Assembly (NCBI RefSeq): GCF_018403685.1
Contig: NZ_BOVK01000039.1
Location: 1-64,000 of the forward strand
Reading direction: 5' to 3'
DNA from: Xylanibacillus composti
GTDB lineage: Bacteria > Bacillota > Bacilli > Paenibacillales > K13
Length of the DNA stretch: 64,000 nucleotides
The position numbers and the translations under genes are program-made. How positions within the stretch are numbered: the stretch's first letter is position 1; each line of letters opens with the position of its first letter. Below, piece after piece: positions 11,488-21,686 of the stretch. A model generated the notes under the pieces. That model searched no databases and was not told the DNA's origin. It saw only the letters and a program-made list of their open reading frames with translations.

Positions 11488-12255
11488 TTGTCGCGGACAA
11501 TACAATCGCGGAAATTTGCCGTAGCTGGACTGCTGTTACTACTTGTGGGCGTATTGACTGGCTGTATGCCGCCGGATGAACACGGGACAAGCACAGAGGA
11601 TTTGCTGGATCAAGGCTTCTGGTCTCGGTATTTTGTCTATCCGTTATCCTGGTCGTTGGATTTCTTTGCTGATACGCTCTGGGGAGAGTACGGTCTAGCC
11701 ATTTTGGTGTTGACTATTATCATCCGGTTTTTGGTGCTGCCGCTGACGCTCAAGCAGTATCGCAGCTCGAAGGCCATGCAAGCGCTCCAGCCGGATATTC
11801 AGAAACTTCGAGAGAAGCACAAAGACAATCCGCAAAAGATGCAGGAAGAAACGATGAAGTTGTTCCAAAAGCATGGCGTTAATCCTTTGGCGGGCTGTTT
11901 TCCGATTCTGGTGCAGATGCCGATTCTGATCGCCCTCTATAATGCTATCTATTGGAATGCTGATATTCGTACACATACATTTCTAATATGGGAGCTGGGT
12001 CAGAAGGACCCTTACTTCATATTGGCTACGCTTGCCGCTTTGACTACTTATATTCAGCAGAAGATGATGATGAAGCAAACGCCGGCCCAAATGAAGGCCT
12101 TGCTTGTTATCTTCCCGGTACTGATTTTTGTTATGTCGATGCAATTCGCAGCAGCTTTGCCGCTCTATTGGGTATTCAGCAATCTGTTCACCATCGTGCA
12201 GACCTACTTTATTTATGGAAGATCTTCAGAACCTAAGGGAGGCCTTTCAAAATGA
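11488..12255 (+). CDS. yidC: Membrane protein insertase YidC (lipoprotein type)
   Basis: YidC/OxaA inserts proteins into the cytoplasmic membrane. The start is TTG at 11488, 9 bases after a TTAGGAGG site, giving 255 residues. A signal peptide ends in a lipobox (VLTGC), so Cys near residue 25 is probably acylated, as in B. subtilis SpoIIIJ. Five hydrophobic segments follow. The YidC core includes IIIRFLVLPLTLKQY, the coiled KLREKHKDNPQKMQEE region, and NPLAGCFPILVQMPILIALY. Its stop overlaps the jag start (ATGA). Confidence 0.96.
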   Translation: MSRTIQSRKFAVAGLLLLLVGVLTGCMPPDEHGTSTEDLLDQGFWSRYFVYPLSWSLDFFADTLWGEYGLAILVLTIIIRFLVLPLTLKQYRSSKAMQALQPDIQKLREKHKDNPQKMQEETMKLFQKHGVNPLAGCFPILVQMPILIALYNAIYWNADIRTHTFLIWELGQKDPYFILATLAALTTYIQQKMMMKQTPAQMKALLVIFPVLIFVMSMQFAAALPLYWVFSNLFTIVQTYFIYGRSSEPKGGLSK

Positions 12256-12869
12256 AAAAGGTGACGGTTACCGGCAAATCGATTGATGAGGCCGTGCAAT
12301 CGGGGCTAGACCAGTTAAAGGCAACGAGGGAGCAAGTGAATATCGTTGTGTTGGAGCATCCAACCAAGGGCTTGTTTGGCCTGATTGGGGGCAAGGACGC
12401 GAAGGTAGAGCTGGAGCTTCTGCCTGATCCCATCTCGGAAGCGGTGAACTTTCTGAAGGAAGTGACCGCCACGATGAACCTGAACGTGGAAATCGAGCGT
12501 GAGGATGGGGATCAAGCGGTAAAACTGAATATTAGCGGCAAGGACTTGGGGTTGATTATCGGAAGGCGAGGACAGACCCTGGATGCGCTGCAATACTTGG
12601 TAAATATCGTTGCAAATCGTGCGTCCAATACGCATGTCAAGGTGGTATTGGATGCTGAGAATTTCCGTGAGCGAAGAGAGCAAACGTTGATTCAACTGGC
12701 GAACCGGTTGGCGAGTCGCGTATCGAAAACAAAGAAAGATGTTACGCTGGAGCCAATGTCACCGCACGAACGAAAAGTAATTCACTCGGTATTGCAAAAC
12801 AATCCGAGAGTGAAGACATACAGCAAGGGCGATGAACCGAATCGCCGTGTTGTCATTACGTTGAAATAA
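12252..12869 (+). CDS. jag: RNA-binding protein Jag / KhpB
   Basis: This 205-residue protein has three recognisable parts. An N-terminal Jag domain (about 1-50) reads KKVTVTGKSIDEAV and GLFGLIGGKDAKV. A KH domain (about 75-150) has the GRRGQT GxxG loop. A C-terminal R3H domain contains LEPMSPHERKVIHSVL. KhpB binds RNA as a dimer with KhpA and influences cell elongation in other Gram-positives. The gene overlaps yidC by 4 bases, so the two are translated together. A terminator follows. Confidence 0.95.
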   Translation: MKKVTVTGKSIDEAVQSGLDQLKATREQVNIVVLEHPTKGLFGLIGGKDAKVELELLPDPISEAVNFLKEVTATMNLNVEIEREDGDQAVKLNISGKDLGLIIGRRGQTLDALQYLVNIVANRASNTHVKVVLDAENFRERREQTLIQLANRLASRVSKTKKDVTLEPMSPHERKVIHSVLQNNPRVKTYSKGDEPNRRVVITLK

Positions 12870-12883
12870 TAGGATGGTTCAGA

Positions 12884-12927
12884 AGCAATGACTGCAGATT
12901 TATTTGCCTCGGTCATTGCTTTTTTTG
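12884..12927 (+). terminator. Terminator after jag
   Basis: A 9-bp stem AGCAATGAC / GTCATTGCT with a 19-base loop is followed by TTTTTTT, 15 bases after the jag stop. Confidence 0.85.
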
Positions 12928-13067
12928 ACACAATAGATCTTGGTCGCCATATCCGGCTGCTGTATTTAATGAAGCGGACAGCGATATTTGGGAAATGCTA
13001 TAACGAACAAGTCAATCGCGGGTTAGAAGTATGGCTTGACAGAAGAAGGCCACGAGGGTGATGAAGG

Positions 13068-14444
13068 ATGATTGAGGATACGATTGCAGCCATTGCGACG
13101 GCTGTGGGGGAAGGCAGCATTGCGGTGATCCGGATCAGCGGGCCTGAAGCGATTTCCATAGCTGACCGGGTTTATCACGGGAAGGCCAAGCTGGACTCGC
13201 AGCCTACTCATACGATCCATTACGGGAAAGTGAAGGATCCGGGAACAGGGGAGACAGTAGATGAAGTGCTCGTTTCGATCATGCGGGCGCCGCGTTCATT
13301 CACGATGGAGGATGTTGTAGAGGTAAGCTGTCATGGGGGAATAGTCCCGGTAAGAAGAACGTTGGACTTGCTACTGGAGGCTGGTGCGAGGCTGGCAGAG
13401 CCGGGGGAATTCACAAAGCGCGCATTCTTGAATGGACGGATTGATCTTGCCCAGGCGGAAGCGGTTATGGACCTCATTCGCTCTCGTTCGGATCGAGCTT
13501 TTTCCGTAGCGATGAAGCAGTCGGAGGGTTCCTTGTCAGAACGCATTCGTTCGCTGCGGCACGATTTGGTTGAGCTGATGGCCCATATTGAGGTGAATAT
13601 TGATTACCCTGAGCACGACGTTGAAGAAATGACGAATTCGTTCATTATAGACAAGACGGAATCCGCGATTGCGGCGATTGACGGACTGCTAAGGACTGCA
13701 AGACAGGGAAAGGTGCTTCGCGAGGGCATCGTTACGGCGATAGTCGGTCGGCCGAATGTCGGCAAGTCTTCATTGATGAACGAATTGGCGCAAGAAGAAC
13801 GTGCGATTGTAACCGACATCCCTGGAACTACACGTGACGTAATTGAAGAATATGTGACGGTAAACGGCATTCCGTTGAAGCTGCTCGACACCGCTGGCAT
13901 TCGGGAGACTGCGGATGTCGTGGAACGTATCGGGGTGGAGCGGTCGAAATCCGCAATTGCGGACGCCGATCTTATTCTGATGGTTGTCAACCGCAATGAA
14001 GCGTTGTCCGACGATGAGAAGTCGCTGATTGAACAGCTGCGCGGAAAAGCTATGCTGCTGCTCTTAAACAAGTCGGATTTGCCCTCGGCCTTGGATATGG
14101 AATGGTTGTCTGAACATGTGGATAAGGAACGTATGATTGAAATGTCGGTGAAGGAGCATCGAGGGATCGACCAGTTGGGGGAAGCGATTGCCAAGATGTT
14201 TTTCAGCGGAGCAGTTGAGACAGCTGATCCGACATATGTGTCGAATTCTCGTCATATTCATTTGTTGAATCAAGCGAATCATTCCTTGCAGGAAGCGCTT
14301 CGGGCAGCCGAGGAATGGATGCCGATCGATATGATTCAGATTGACATTCGCACGGCATGGGAGAAGTTAGGGGAGATTATTGGCGATGCCGTTGGTGAAT
14401 CGCTGTTGGATCAGATTTTTTCGCAATTTTGTCTCGGTAAATAA
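13068..14444 (+). CDS. mnmE: tRNA modification GTPase MnmE
   Basis: MnmE works with MnmG to install cmnm5U at the tRNA wobble uridine. The protein has 458 residues. The N-terminal folate-binding domain begins MIEDTIAAIATAVGEG. The G domain has P-loop GRPNVGKSS, DIPGTTRD, DTAGI and NKSD. The C-terminus ends in CLGK, the family-specific catalytic CxGK motif. It lies 28 bases upstream of mnmG, so the two partner genes form an operon. Confidence 0.97.
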   Translation: MIEDTIAAIATAVGEGSIAVIRISGPEAISIADRVYHGKAKLDSQPTHTIHYGKVKDPGTGETVDEVLVSIMRAPRSFTMEDVVEVSCHGGIVPVRRTLDLLLEAGARLAEPGEFTKRAFLNGRIDLAQAEAVMDLIRSRSDRAFSVAMKQSEGSLSERIRSLRHDLVELMAHIEVNIDYPEHDVEEMTNSFIIDKTESAIAAIDGLLRTARQGKVLREGIVTAIVGRPNVGKSSLMNELAQEERAIVTDIPGTTRDVIEEYVTVNGIPLKLLDTAGIRETADVVERIGVERSKSAIADADLILMVVNRNEALSDDEKSLIEQLRGKAMLLLLNKSDLPSALDMEWLSEHVDKERMIEMSVKEHRGIDQLGEAIAKMFFSGAVETADPTYVSNSRHIHLLNQANHSLQEALRAAEEWMPIDMIQIDIRTAWEKLGEIIGDAVGESLLDQIFSQFCLGK

Positions 14445-14472
14445 GTGAAGAAGGAAATGAGGTGACCGAAAA

Positions 14473-16371
14473 ATGGGTTATCATGCGGGAGATTATGATG
14501 TCATAGTCATAGGTGCCGGCCATGCCGGATGTGAAGCGGCGTTGGCAGCGGCAAGAATGGGCTGTGAGACACTGCTGATTACGATCAATTTGGATATGGT
14601 TGCGTTTATGCCATGCAATCCTTCGATTGGCGGGCCGGCCAAGGGACACGTAGTACGTGAGATCGATGCGCTCGGGGGAGAGATGGGCCGCAACATTGAC
14701 AAGACCTTTATTCAGATGCGTATGCTGAATACGGGGAAGGGTCCTGCTGTGCATGCCTTGCGTGCGCAAGCGGACAAGTTTTTGTATCAGCATATGATGA
14801 AGGAAACGATTGAGCTTCAAGAGAATCTGGAACTGCGCCAGGGCATGGTGGAGGAGCTGATTATCGAGAACGGGGAATGCCGGGGTGTCATTACGAAAAC
14901 TGGCGCAGCCTATCGGGCCAAAACAGTTGTCTTAACGACCGGCACATATTTGCGCGGCAAAGTTATTATGGGCGAGTTGATGTATGAGAGCGGTCCGAAC
15001 AATCAACAGCCTTCGATCAAGCTGTCGGAGAACTTGCGCGAGCTAGGGTTTGATCTGGTCCGCTTCAAAACAGGCACGCCTCCGCGCGTACTGCGCGAGT
15101 CGATTGATTTCTCCAAGACTGAGATTCAGCCTGGCGATGAGAAGCCGAAATACTTCTCCTATGAAACAACGAAGGAAACAGCGGCACAGGAGGAGCAGCT
15201 GCCGTGTTGGTTAACATACACCTCATCAGAGACACACCAAATTATTAACGACAATTTGCATCGCGCGCCTATGTTCTCTGGGCAAATCGAAGGAACAGGT
15301 CCGCGTTATTGTCCTTCTATCGAGGATAAAATTGTGCGCTTTCACGACAAGCCAAAGCATCAAATCTTCTTGGAGCCGGAGGGCCGTCATACATCGGAAT
15401 ATTACGTGCAAGGACTCTCAACAAGCATGCCCGAGGATGTGCAGTTAAAGATGCTGCGTTCCATCTCCGGTTTGGAGAATGTGCGTATGATGCGAACCGG
15501 GTACGCAATCGAATATGATGCGGTTGTGCCTACGCAGCTGTGGCCGACATTGGAAACCAAGCTTGTGCCGAATCTTTTCACCGCTGGTCAAATCAATGGC
15601 ACATCCGGGTACGAAGAAGCCGCAGGCCAGGGGATTGTTGCCGGCATCAATGCCGCGAGAAAAGTACAGGGCAAGGAACCCGTCGTCATCGATCGTTCCC
15701 AGGGCTACATTGGCGTGTTGATCGATGATTTGGTGACCAAAGGGACGAATGAGCCTTACAGGCTGCTAACTTCTCGTGCAGAGTATCGGCTCTTGCTTCG
15801 CAACGACAATGCCGACTTGCGTCTTACTCCGCTCGGCTATGAGATTGGTTTGATTAAGGAAGAGCGCTATCAGCGGTTTCTGGCGAAAAAAGAAGCGATT
15901 GCGCAAGAATTGGCGAGGCTCGCTGGCGTGAAGATTCGCCCGGATGAAGAGGTGCAACAGCTGCTGGCAGAAGCCGGGACAGCCCCGTTGCAAAATAGCG
16001 TTGATGCTGTCACGCTGCTTCGCCGCCCTGAAATCACGTATGAGCAGCTGGACGCACTCTGCCCGCCTGAAGAGTCGGTTTCCGATGAAGTGAAGGAACA
16101 GGTTGAGATTCAGGTGAAATATTCGGGATATATTGAGAAGCAGCTGCTGCAGGTAGAGCGTCTGAAGAAGATGGAGAAGAAGCGGATTCCCGAAGATATT
16201 GATTATAACGCGATACATGGCATTGCTACCGAAGCGAAGCAGAAGCTGGCCGAGATCCGACCACTCTCTGTGGGGCAGGCTTCCCGCATTTCGGGTGTGA
16301 CGCCGGCGGATATTTCCATTCTCCTTGTCTATCTGGAGCATTATAATAAAGTTGTGGCGAGTCGTGCATGA
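14473..16371 (+). CDS. mnmG: tRNA uridine-5-carboxymethylaminomethyl modification enzyme MnmG
   Basis: MnmG (GidA) is the FAD enzyme partner of MnmE. The protein has 632 residues, a standard length. A dinucleotide-binding [12 protein letters not shown] lies near residue 13, the family signature [11 protein letters not shown] near 276-286, and [16 protein letters not shown] near residue 375. The helical C-terminal domain recognises MnmE and tRNA. The ATG follows GAAATGAGGTGACC. The stop overlaps the start of rsmG. Confidence 0.97.
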   Translation: MGYHAGDYDVIVIGAGHAGCEAALAAARMGCETLLITINLDMVAFMPCNPSIGGPAKGHVVREIDALGGEMGRNIDKTFIQMRMLNTGKGPAVHALRAQADKFLYQHMMKETIELQENLELRQGMVEELIIENGECRGVITKTGAAYRAKTVVLTTGTYLRGKVIMGELMYESGPNNQQPSIKLSENLRELGFDLVRFKTGTPPRVLRESIDFSKTEIQPGDEKPKYFSYETTKETAAQEEQLPCWLTYTSSETHQIINDNLHRAPMFSGQIEGTGPRYCPSIEDKIVRFHDKPKHQIFLEPEGRHTSEYYVQGLSTSMPEDVQLKMLRSISGLENVRMMRTGYAIEYDAVVPTQLWPTLETKLVPNLFTAGQINGTSGYEEAAGQGIVAGINAARKVQGKEPVVIDRSQGYIGVLIDDLVTKGTNEPYRLLTSRAEYRLLLRNDNADLRLTPLGYEIGLIKEERYQRFLAKKEAIAQELARLAGVKIRPDEEVQQLLAEAGTAPLQNSVDAVTLLRRPEITYEQLDALCPPEESVSDEVKEQVEIQVKYSGYIEKQLLQVERLKKMEKKRIPEDIDYNAIHGIATEAKQKLAEIRPLSVGQASRISGVTPADISILLVYLEHYNKVVASRA

Positions 16372-17102
16372 GTATGGATACGGTACAGAAGCATTTCGTT
16401 GATGCATTGGCGGAGCATTCGATTGTCTTGACTGACGATCAATTGCAGCAGTTCGAGCAATATTACAAGCTGCTTGTAGAGTGGAATGAACGTATGAACT
16501 TGACTGCCATTACGGAGCGGGATCAGGTTTATGAGAAGCATTTCTACGATTCGCTGACGCTGTCTTTTTACACGGATATGAAGCAGGTGAAGACACTGGC
16601 TGACATTGGCTCTGGTGCGGGCTTTCCTGCGATTCCGCTGCGTATTGTTTTCCCGCATGTGCATATTACGATCGTCGATTCGTTGAACAAGCGCATTCAA
16701 TTTCTGAATCATGTAGTGAAGGAATTGGACCTTGCGCATGTTGAAACGGTTCACGCGAGAGCAGAGGATGCGGGACGAGATCCGAAGCTGCGGGACTCCT
16801 TCGATCTGGTTACGGCCAGGGCCGTGGCCAGATTGGTCGTTTTGAATGAGCTTTGCCTTCCTTTTGTGAAACCTGACGGGCTTTTTGCGGCGATGAAGGC
16901 TTCAGACGCCAATGAAGAGCTTGAGGAAGCGCGATTCAGCTTTGGGGCATTGCAAGCCAAAGTTGCACAAATAGAGTCCTTTCAGTTGACCGCGGAGCAA
17001 GCAAAGCGTACGATCATTATGGCGAGGAAAACAGGTGCCACACCGAAAAAGTATCCGAGAAAAGCTGGCATGCCATCCAAAATGCCCTTGCTCGGATTTT
17101 GA
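16368..17102 (+). CDS. rsmG: 16S rRNA (guanine-N7) methyltransferase RsmG
   Basis: RsmG (GidB) methylates G527 of 16S rRNA, and its loss gives low-level streptomycin resistance in several bacteria. The protein has 244 residues with a Rossmann SAM-binding motif [15 protein letters not shown] and the [16 protein letters not shown]-terminal signature. The basic C-terminal tail ([12 protein letters not shown]) is typical. It overlaps mnmG by 4 bases (ATGA). A parS site begins 10 bases after the stop. Confidence 0.97.
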   Translation: MSMDTVQKHFVDALAEHSIVLTDDQLQQFEQYYKLLVEWNERMNLTAITERDQVYEKHFYDSLTLSFYTDMKQVKTLADIGSGAGFPAIPLRIVFPHVHITIVDSLNKRIQFLNHVVKELDLAHVETVHARAEDAGRDPKLRDSFDLVTARAVARLVVLNELCLPFVKPDGLFAAMKASDANEELEEARFSFGALQAKVAQIESFQLTAEQAKRTIIMARKTGATPKKYPRKAGMPSKMPLLGF

Positions 17103-17111
17103 GCGGCAGAA

Positions 17112-17127
17112 TGTTTCACGTGGAACA
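17112..17127. other. parS: parS chromosome-partition site 1
   Basis: The 16-base sequence TGTTTCACGTGGAACA is the reverse complement of TGTTCCACGTGAAACA and matches the consensus parS bound by Spo0J/ParB. It lies between rsmG and noc. An identical copy lies inside parB at 19552. Confidence 0.95.
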
Positions 17128-17231
17128 TGAGTGCCGATAGGAATGACACAAAAAGTTTCCCGCGCGCTAGAAGGAAAAGTCGTGTTTTTGGAGAAATGTA
17201 AGAGAACAATCTTATAGGTGGTCTATAATCC

Positions 17232-18047
17232 ATGAAAGAACACATTTCAAAAATATTCGGTTTTTCGGAAAAGCAATCGCAAGACGAAGTGAAGCAGCTT
17301 CCGCTATCTGAAATCGTGCCGAGCCCATACCAGCCAAGGACAATTTTCGATGATGAACGCATTGAAGAATTGTGCCAGACGATTCGTACACATGGCGTCA
17401 TTCAGCCCATTGTAGTGCGCGTTCGCAATGATCGCTATGAGATTATTGCCGGGGAACGGCGTTTTCGGGCTGTCAAGAAGCTGGAATTGGAGACTATTCC
17501 GGCGATTATACGCGAGTTCAATGATTCGCAGGCTGCCTCGATTGCGCTGATTGAGAACTTGCAGCGGGAAGGGTTGACCTCAATCGAAGAGGCGAATGCC
17601 TACCAGCAGCTCATTGAACTGCATCAATTGACGCAGGAAAGCTTGGCGCAGCGGTTGGGAAAGAGTCAATCCACGATTGCCAACAAGCTTCGACTTCTTC
17701 AACTCTCTCAGCCTATTAAGAATGCGTTACTGGAGCGGAAAATATCAGAACGGCACGCGAGAGCGATGCTAGCATTAGAGAGCGAAGAGCTGCAAGTGAA
17801 GCTGCTGAAGGAAATTATCGAAAAGGAGCTCAACGTCAAGCAGACTGAAGCTCGCGTTCAGCTGTACAAGGAAGTTCAGAAGCCTAAACGGAATAAACGC
17901 TATTCCTTTTCCAAGGATGTTCGTCTGGCAGTCAATACGATCCGCCAATCCGTTGATATGGTAGTGAATTCGGGGTTGTCCATACAAACGGACGAGAAGG
18001 ATTTAGACGATCATTATGAAATTGTCATCCGAATCCCCAAACAGTAA
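17232..18047 (+). CDS. noc: Nucleoid occlusion protein Noc (ParB family)
   Basis: Noc is a CTP-dependent ParB relative that binds NBS sites and blocks division over the nucleoid. The protein has 271 residues. The short N-terminal segment ([15 protein letters not shown]) is the membrane-targeting amphipathic helix of Noc. The ParB N-domain carries [11 protein letters not shown] and an [14 protein letters not shown] motif, followed by the HTH ([23 protein letters not shown]). Its place between rsmG and soj, and a separate Spo0J further on, distinguish it from ParB. Confidence 0.93.
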   Translation: MKEHISKIFGFSEKQSQDEVKQLPLSEIVPSPYQPRTIFDDERIEELCQTIRTHGVIQPIVVRVRNDRYEIIAGERRFRAVKKLELETIPAIIREFNDSQAASIALIENLQREGLTSIEEANAYQQLIELHQLTQESLAQRLGKSQSTIANKLRLLQLSQPIKNALLERKISERHARAMLALESEELQVKLLKEIIEKELNVKQTEARVQLYKEVQKPKRNKRYSFSKDVRLAVNTIRQSVDMVVNSGLSIQTDEKDLDDHYEIVIRIPKQ

Positions 18048-18068
18048 GGTTATGCGCCATTGGCCATG

Positions 18069-18096
18069 TTCTCCGGCGAAAGCCGAATTTTTTTTT
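18069..18096 (+). terminator. Probable weak terminator after noc
   Basis: A short CGGC-GAAA-GCCG hairpin, flanked by imperfect pairing, precedes a run of nine T, 22 bases after the noc stop. Confidence 0.55.
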
Positions 18097-18291
18097 GACA
18101 TTGTAAAATTGGGTGCTCTATCACGACGATGCCGGGCTTTCCCTCGAAATAGCTGGAAGCAGATTTGAAGCCAGGTGACGCATGACAGGGATAGAGTCGA
18201 GCCTCACAAAAGAATAGCTGGGACGTTGCGGGGTTCTCTTTCGCTTTTGTGGGTTGGGTGGAAATATGAAGTTCATTGGGGTGAAAAGTAG

Positions 18292-19065
18292 ATGTGCAAG
18301 ATCATAGCGGTCGCAAATCAAAAGGGCGGTGTTGGGAAAACTACAACTTCAGTCAATCTGGGCGCTTCGCTTGCTTCTCAGGGCAAGAAGGTTTTGTTAA
18401 TTGATATAGATCCACAGGGCAATACGACTAGCGGCATAGGCATCAACAAAGCAGATGTCATGTATTGCATCTATGATGTGCTAATCAATGACGTGCATCC
18501 GAAGGATGCAACAGCGGAGACAGTTATTCCGAATCTGCATATTATTCCTGCCACGATTCAGCTTGCCGGTGCGGAAATTGAATTGGTTCCTACTATATCC
18601 AGGGAAGTGAGACTGAAGAAATCGCTGGCACTGGTACGTCATTTATACGATTACATCTTGATTGATTGTCCGCCATCCTTGGGGATTTTGACAGTCAATT
18701 CGCTAACAGCAGCAGATTCGGTCTTGATTCCTATTCAATGTGAATATTATGCGCTTGAAGGGCTCAGTCAATTGTTGAATACAATTCGACTTGTCCAGAA
18801 GCATCTGAATACAAGCTTGCAAATCGAAGGCGTCCTGCTCACGATGTTTGATGCCCGAACGAATTTGGGTATTCAAGTGATAGAAGAAGTGAAGAAATAC
18901 TTCCAGCAGAAGGTTTATCAAACCGTAATTCCGAGAAATGTACGTTTAAGCGAGGCGCCGAGCCATGGGGAATCGATTATTACTTATGATCCTCGCTCGA
19001 AAGGTGCTGAAGTGTATATGGAACTGGCAAAGGAAGTGATCCAGAGTGAACAGGCGATTGGGTAG
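18292..19065 (+). CDS. soj: Chromosome-partitioning ATPase ParA/Soj
   Basis: Soj is a deviant-Walker ParA ATPase that works with Spo0J in origin segregation and controls DnaA. The protein has 257 residues starting MCKIIAVANQKGGVGKTTT, with the KGGVGKTT motif and signature lysine, DIDPQGNTTSG, and IDCPPSLGILTVNSL. Upstream is a roughly 240-base spacer with no gene. The last 20 bases overlap the parB start, indicating coupling. Confidence 0.96.
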   Translation: MCKIIAVANQKGGVGKTTTSVNLGASLASQGKKVLLIDIDPQGNTTSGIGINKADVMYCIYDVLINDVHPKDATAETVIPNLHIIPATIQLAGAEIELVPTISREVRLKKSLALVRHLYDYILIDCPPSLGILTVNSLTAADSVLIPIQCEYYALEGLSQLLNTIRLVQKHLNTSLQIEGVLLTMFDARTNLGIQVIEEVKKYFQQKVYQTVIPRNVRLSEAPSHGESIITYDPRSKGAEVYMELAKEVIQSEQAIG

Positions 19066-19897
19066 GGGTTTGGATGCATTAATTCCTTCGCTAAATGTTT
19101 CCGAAGAGGACAAGGTCGTTGAAATTCCGGTAAAGGAGCTGCGACCCAATCCTTATCAGCCTAGGAAAACCTTCGATGAAAACAGTATTCGTGAACTCTC
19201 TGAATCGATACAGGAGCACGGTGTTATTCAACCGATCATTGTACGGAGCGTGCTGAGAGGATACGAGATCATCGCAGGGGAAAGACGATGGAGGGCGAGC
19301 CAGGTTTGCGGCAAGGATACAATTCCTGCAGTAGTTCGCAAATTCACGGATCAACAAGTGATGGAAATCGCCTTGATCGAAAATTTGCAGCGTGAGGATC
19401 TCAATGCAATAGAAATCGCGATCGCATACCAAGCTTTGATTGATCAATTCTCGCTGACCCAGGAAGAATTGTCGGCCAAAGTAGGCAAATCCAGGTCGCA
19501 TATTGCGAACTTCTTGCGGCTGCTGCAGCTGCCCGCTGAAATTAAGGAGCATGTTTCACGTGGAACATTGTCAATGGGACATGCGCGAGCACTGGCGGGT
19601 GTGCGGGATGATCTGCAGAAGGTCAAACTGTGCCGAGTTGTAGTGGAAGAAGGCTGGAGTGTTCGTGAATTGGAGGAAGCAATCCAGCAGCTGGACAGCA
19701 AACCTCAGGCAAATCGCAAACAAAAGTCTAAAAAACGCGACCCTTATATTCATCAGATAGAAGATAGTCTGCAGGAAGTTTTCCAGACTACCGTCAAGAT
19801 CAAGCATGGCAAGGATAAAGGGAAAATAGAGTTTCTATATTACTCGAAAGATGACCTGGAGAGATTGTTGGAGCTTTTGCAGCGAACTGGCGGATAA
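19046..19897 (+). CDS. parB: Chromosome-partitioning protein ParB/Spo0J
   Basis: ParB loads on parS, spreads as a CTP clamp and recruits condensin. The protein has 283 residues from a GTG start (MNRRLGRGLDALIPS), overlapping soj by 20 bases. Features are the N-terminal KGLDALI-like Soj-interaction peptide, GERRWRASQV and ENLQREDLNAIEIA in the CTP-binding domain, and the HTH LTQEELSAKVGKSRSHIANFLRLL. The C-terminal dimerisation domain follows a basic linker. A consensus parS lies within its own coding sequence. Confidence 0.96.
   Translation: MNRRLGRGLDALIPSLNVSEEDKVVEIPVKELRPNPYQPRKTFDENSIRELSESIQEHGVIQPIIVRSVLRGYEIIAGERRWRASQVCGKDTIPAVVRKFTDQQVMEIALIENLQREDLNAIEIAIAYQALIDQFSLTQEELSAKVGKSRSHIANFLRLLQLPAEIKEHVSRGTLSMGHARALAGVRDDLQKVKLCRVVVEEGWSVRELEEAIQQLDSKPQANRKQKSKKRDPYIHQIEDSLQEVFQTTVKIKHGKDKGKIEFLYYSKDDLERLLELLQRTGG
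19552..19567. other. parS: parS chromosome-partition site 2 (inside parB)
   Basis: A second exact TGTTTCACGTGGAACA lies in the parB coding region, encoding part of the EHVSRGTLS segment. A parS inside spo0J is known from B. subtilis. Confidence 0.95.
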
Positions 19898-19914
19898 GGC
19901 AAGCTAAGAACCGG

Positions 19915-19987
19915 AGCATATGCTGCTCAATTGTTGATCAACCCGCATGTGGACGGGTACAATAGTTGCAGCATATGCTTATTTTTT
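19915..19987 (+). terminator. Terminator after parB
   Basis: Twelve bases, AGCATATGCTGC, are repeated inverted at 19968-19979 and followed by TATTTTTT. The long loop itself contains a CCCG/CGGG pairing. Confidence 0.75.
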
Positions 19988-20011
19988 GGATAAAAGGGGG
20001 CTGTTTAGGTC

Positions 20012-21160
20012 GTGCAACTGATCTATTTAGACAACGCTGCATCATCTTGGCCCAAACCGCCAGAGGTAGCGCAAGCGGTAGCCCGCACCATTGAGCAATG
20101 CGGTGCGAATCCGGGCAGGGGCAGCCATGGGATGGCCGTTGCTGCGAGCCGGATCTTGTTTGAAGCGAGAACGAACTTGGCCAGGCTGATGGGTGTGAAC
20201 AATCCGAATGACATTGCGTTTTGCTTCAATACTACAGATGCGTTGAATTTGGCTATACGCGGTTATGTTCGGCCAGGCGATCATGTGATTTGCACAAAGG
20301 TCGAGCACAATGCAGTATGGCGGCCTTTGGAATACTTGAAACGGCATCATCGGGTTGAGGTCAGTTATGTAGAGGCGAATGAGAGGGGAGAGCTCTCGCT
20401 TGCAGAGCTCGATCAGGCATTTCGACCCAATACGAGGCTGCTCATCTGCAGCCACAGCTCCAACTTGCTCGGCAGCATCCTTCCCATTGAAAAGATGGCT
20501 CAGATCGCACATAACCACGGGGCTAAAATTTTGGTGGATGCTGCTCAAACGCTGGGTGTTTATCCCGTGCATGTTAAGGACATGCAGCTGGATATGGTCG
20601 CATTCCCCGGCCACAAAGGATTGCTCGGTCCGCAGGGAACTGGAGGCCTGTACATTCATCCCGACATTGAGCTTGAGCCGCTTCGGCTTGGCGGGACAGG
20701 GAGTCGGTCTGAGGAAGCTGAACAGCCGAACATACGGCCAGACCGCTATGAAGCCGGAACGCTGAACACGCCGGGAATAGCAGGATTGAACGAAGGCGTC
20801 AAATATGTCCAGAATGAGACGGTGGAAAGCATCCATACTAAAGAATGGACGCTCACACAGAGGATGATGGAGGCATTTGCTAGCATGACGGGCGTTCGGG
20901 TGCTTGGTCCCGGGCTCGGCGAACCGCGGACAGGCATCGTCTCGATTGTGCTCGATGCGATGGATGCTGCGGAAGCGGCGTTTGTGCTGGATCAGCATTT
21001 TCAAATAGCCGTACGCGCGGGCTATCATTGTTCTCCGTTGGCACATCAAACAGCAGGTACGCTTGGAGCAGGTGCTGTTAGGATCAGTGTTGGCTGTTTC
21101 ACTACTGAGCAAGAGATAGACGCTTGTATCGAAGCAGTTGGACAATTATCCCGGACATGA
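20012..21160 (+). CDS. Cysteine desulfurase-like class V aminotransferase
   Basis: This is a PLP-dependent class V enzyme of 382 residues, starting at GTG with YLDNAASSWPKP, which is typical of cysteine desulfurase-family proteins. The PLP lysine lies in FPGHKGLLGPQGTGG, the cofactor-pocket aspartate in VDAAQTLG, and a candidate catalytic cysteine in AGYHCSPLAH. Such enzymes mobilise sulfur (or selenium) from cysteine as a persulfide. No iron-sulfur scaffold gene is next to it. A DUF3343 protein, proposed as a Se/S carrier, is encoded 1.2 kb downstream and might be a partner. The substrate is unproven. Confidence 0.85.
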   Translation: MQLIYLDNAASSWPKPPEVAQAVARTIEQCGANPGRGSHGMAVAASRILFEARTNLARLMGVNNPNDIAFCFNTTDALNLAIRGYVRPGDHVICTKVEHNAVWRPLEYLKRHHRVEVSYVEANERGELSLAELDQAFRPNTRLLICSHSSNLLGSILPIEKMAQIAHNHGAKILVDAAQTLGVYPVHVKDMQLDMVAFPGHKGLLGPQGTGGLYIHPDIELEPLRLGGTGSRSEEAEQPNIRPDRYEAGTLNTPGIAGLNEGVKYVQNETVESIHTKEWTLTQRMMEAFASMTGVRVLGPGLGEPRTGIVSIVLDAMDAAEAAFVLDQHFQIAVRAGYHCSPLAHQTAGTLGAGAVRISVGCFTTEQEIDACIEAVGQLSRT

Positions 21161-21182
21161 GCTCTGGAAAAGGGGGACTTGC

Positions 21183-21686
21183 ATGAGACAGGAAATGCTG
21201 TTTGGGTTGGAAGAGCAGGCTGTATGGCTGCTCTTGGGGACGCTGGGTTTGTCATTGCTATTATTTTTGTTTGTCATTCTTTTATGGGTGCGGATATCCC
21301 GATTAAGAAAGCGATATTTGCGCAGCATGGGCAACGGTGAGGCTGCGAATATGGAGCAAGTGCTGTTGGACATCCGTGAACAGCTGGACACGCTGCATGC
21401 ATCGAACAAAGCGCAGGCCGATCAGTTTCGCCAATTGGAACAGACAGTAGCTGCGATGAAAGGGCGGATCGGTTTTTATCGATATAATGCATTCGCTGAG
21501 CGGGGCAGCGATTTGAGCTTCTCCCTGGCGCTATTGGATGCCGATCGCAATGGTGTCGTGGTCACCAGCCTTCACAACCGGGAAATGAGCTATGTGTATG
21601 CCAAGCCGATTGTGAAGGGCGACTCTGACTATAAGCTGACGCCGGAAGAACGCCAGGCGATTGAACAAGCCGGATCGCAGGGCTAA
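21183..21686 (+). CDS. DUF4446 family membrane-anchored protein
   Basis: I choose ATG 21183 because it follows AAAGGGGG; 167 residues result. One N-terminal transmembrane helix (about residues 10-35) is followed by a short coiled coil and a C-terminal domain with GRIGFYRYNAFAERGSDLSFSLALLD, the DUF4446 signature. The function of the family is unknown. It sits in the conserved parB-yyaC neighbourhood of spore-formers. Its last codons overlap the stop of the convergent yyaC by four bases. Confidence 0.85.
   Translation: MRQEMLFGLEEQAVWLLLGTLGLSLLLFLFVILLWVRISRLRKRYLRSMGNGEAANMEQVLLDIREQLDTLHASNKAQADQFRQLEQTVAAMKGRIGFYRYNAFAERGSDLSFSLALLDADRNGVVVTSLHNREMSYVYAKPIVKGDSDYKLTPEERQAIEQAGSQG

Noticed and set aside
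20042-21145. 367-codon minus-strand frame opposite the class V aminotransferase
   Set aside because: It is antisense to a clearly conserved enzyme, and its composition looks like a mirror of that gene.
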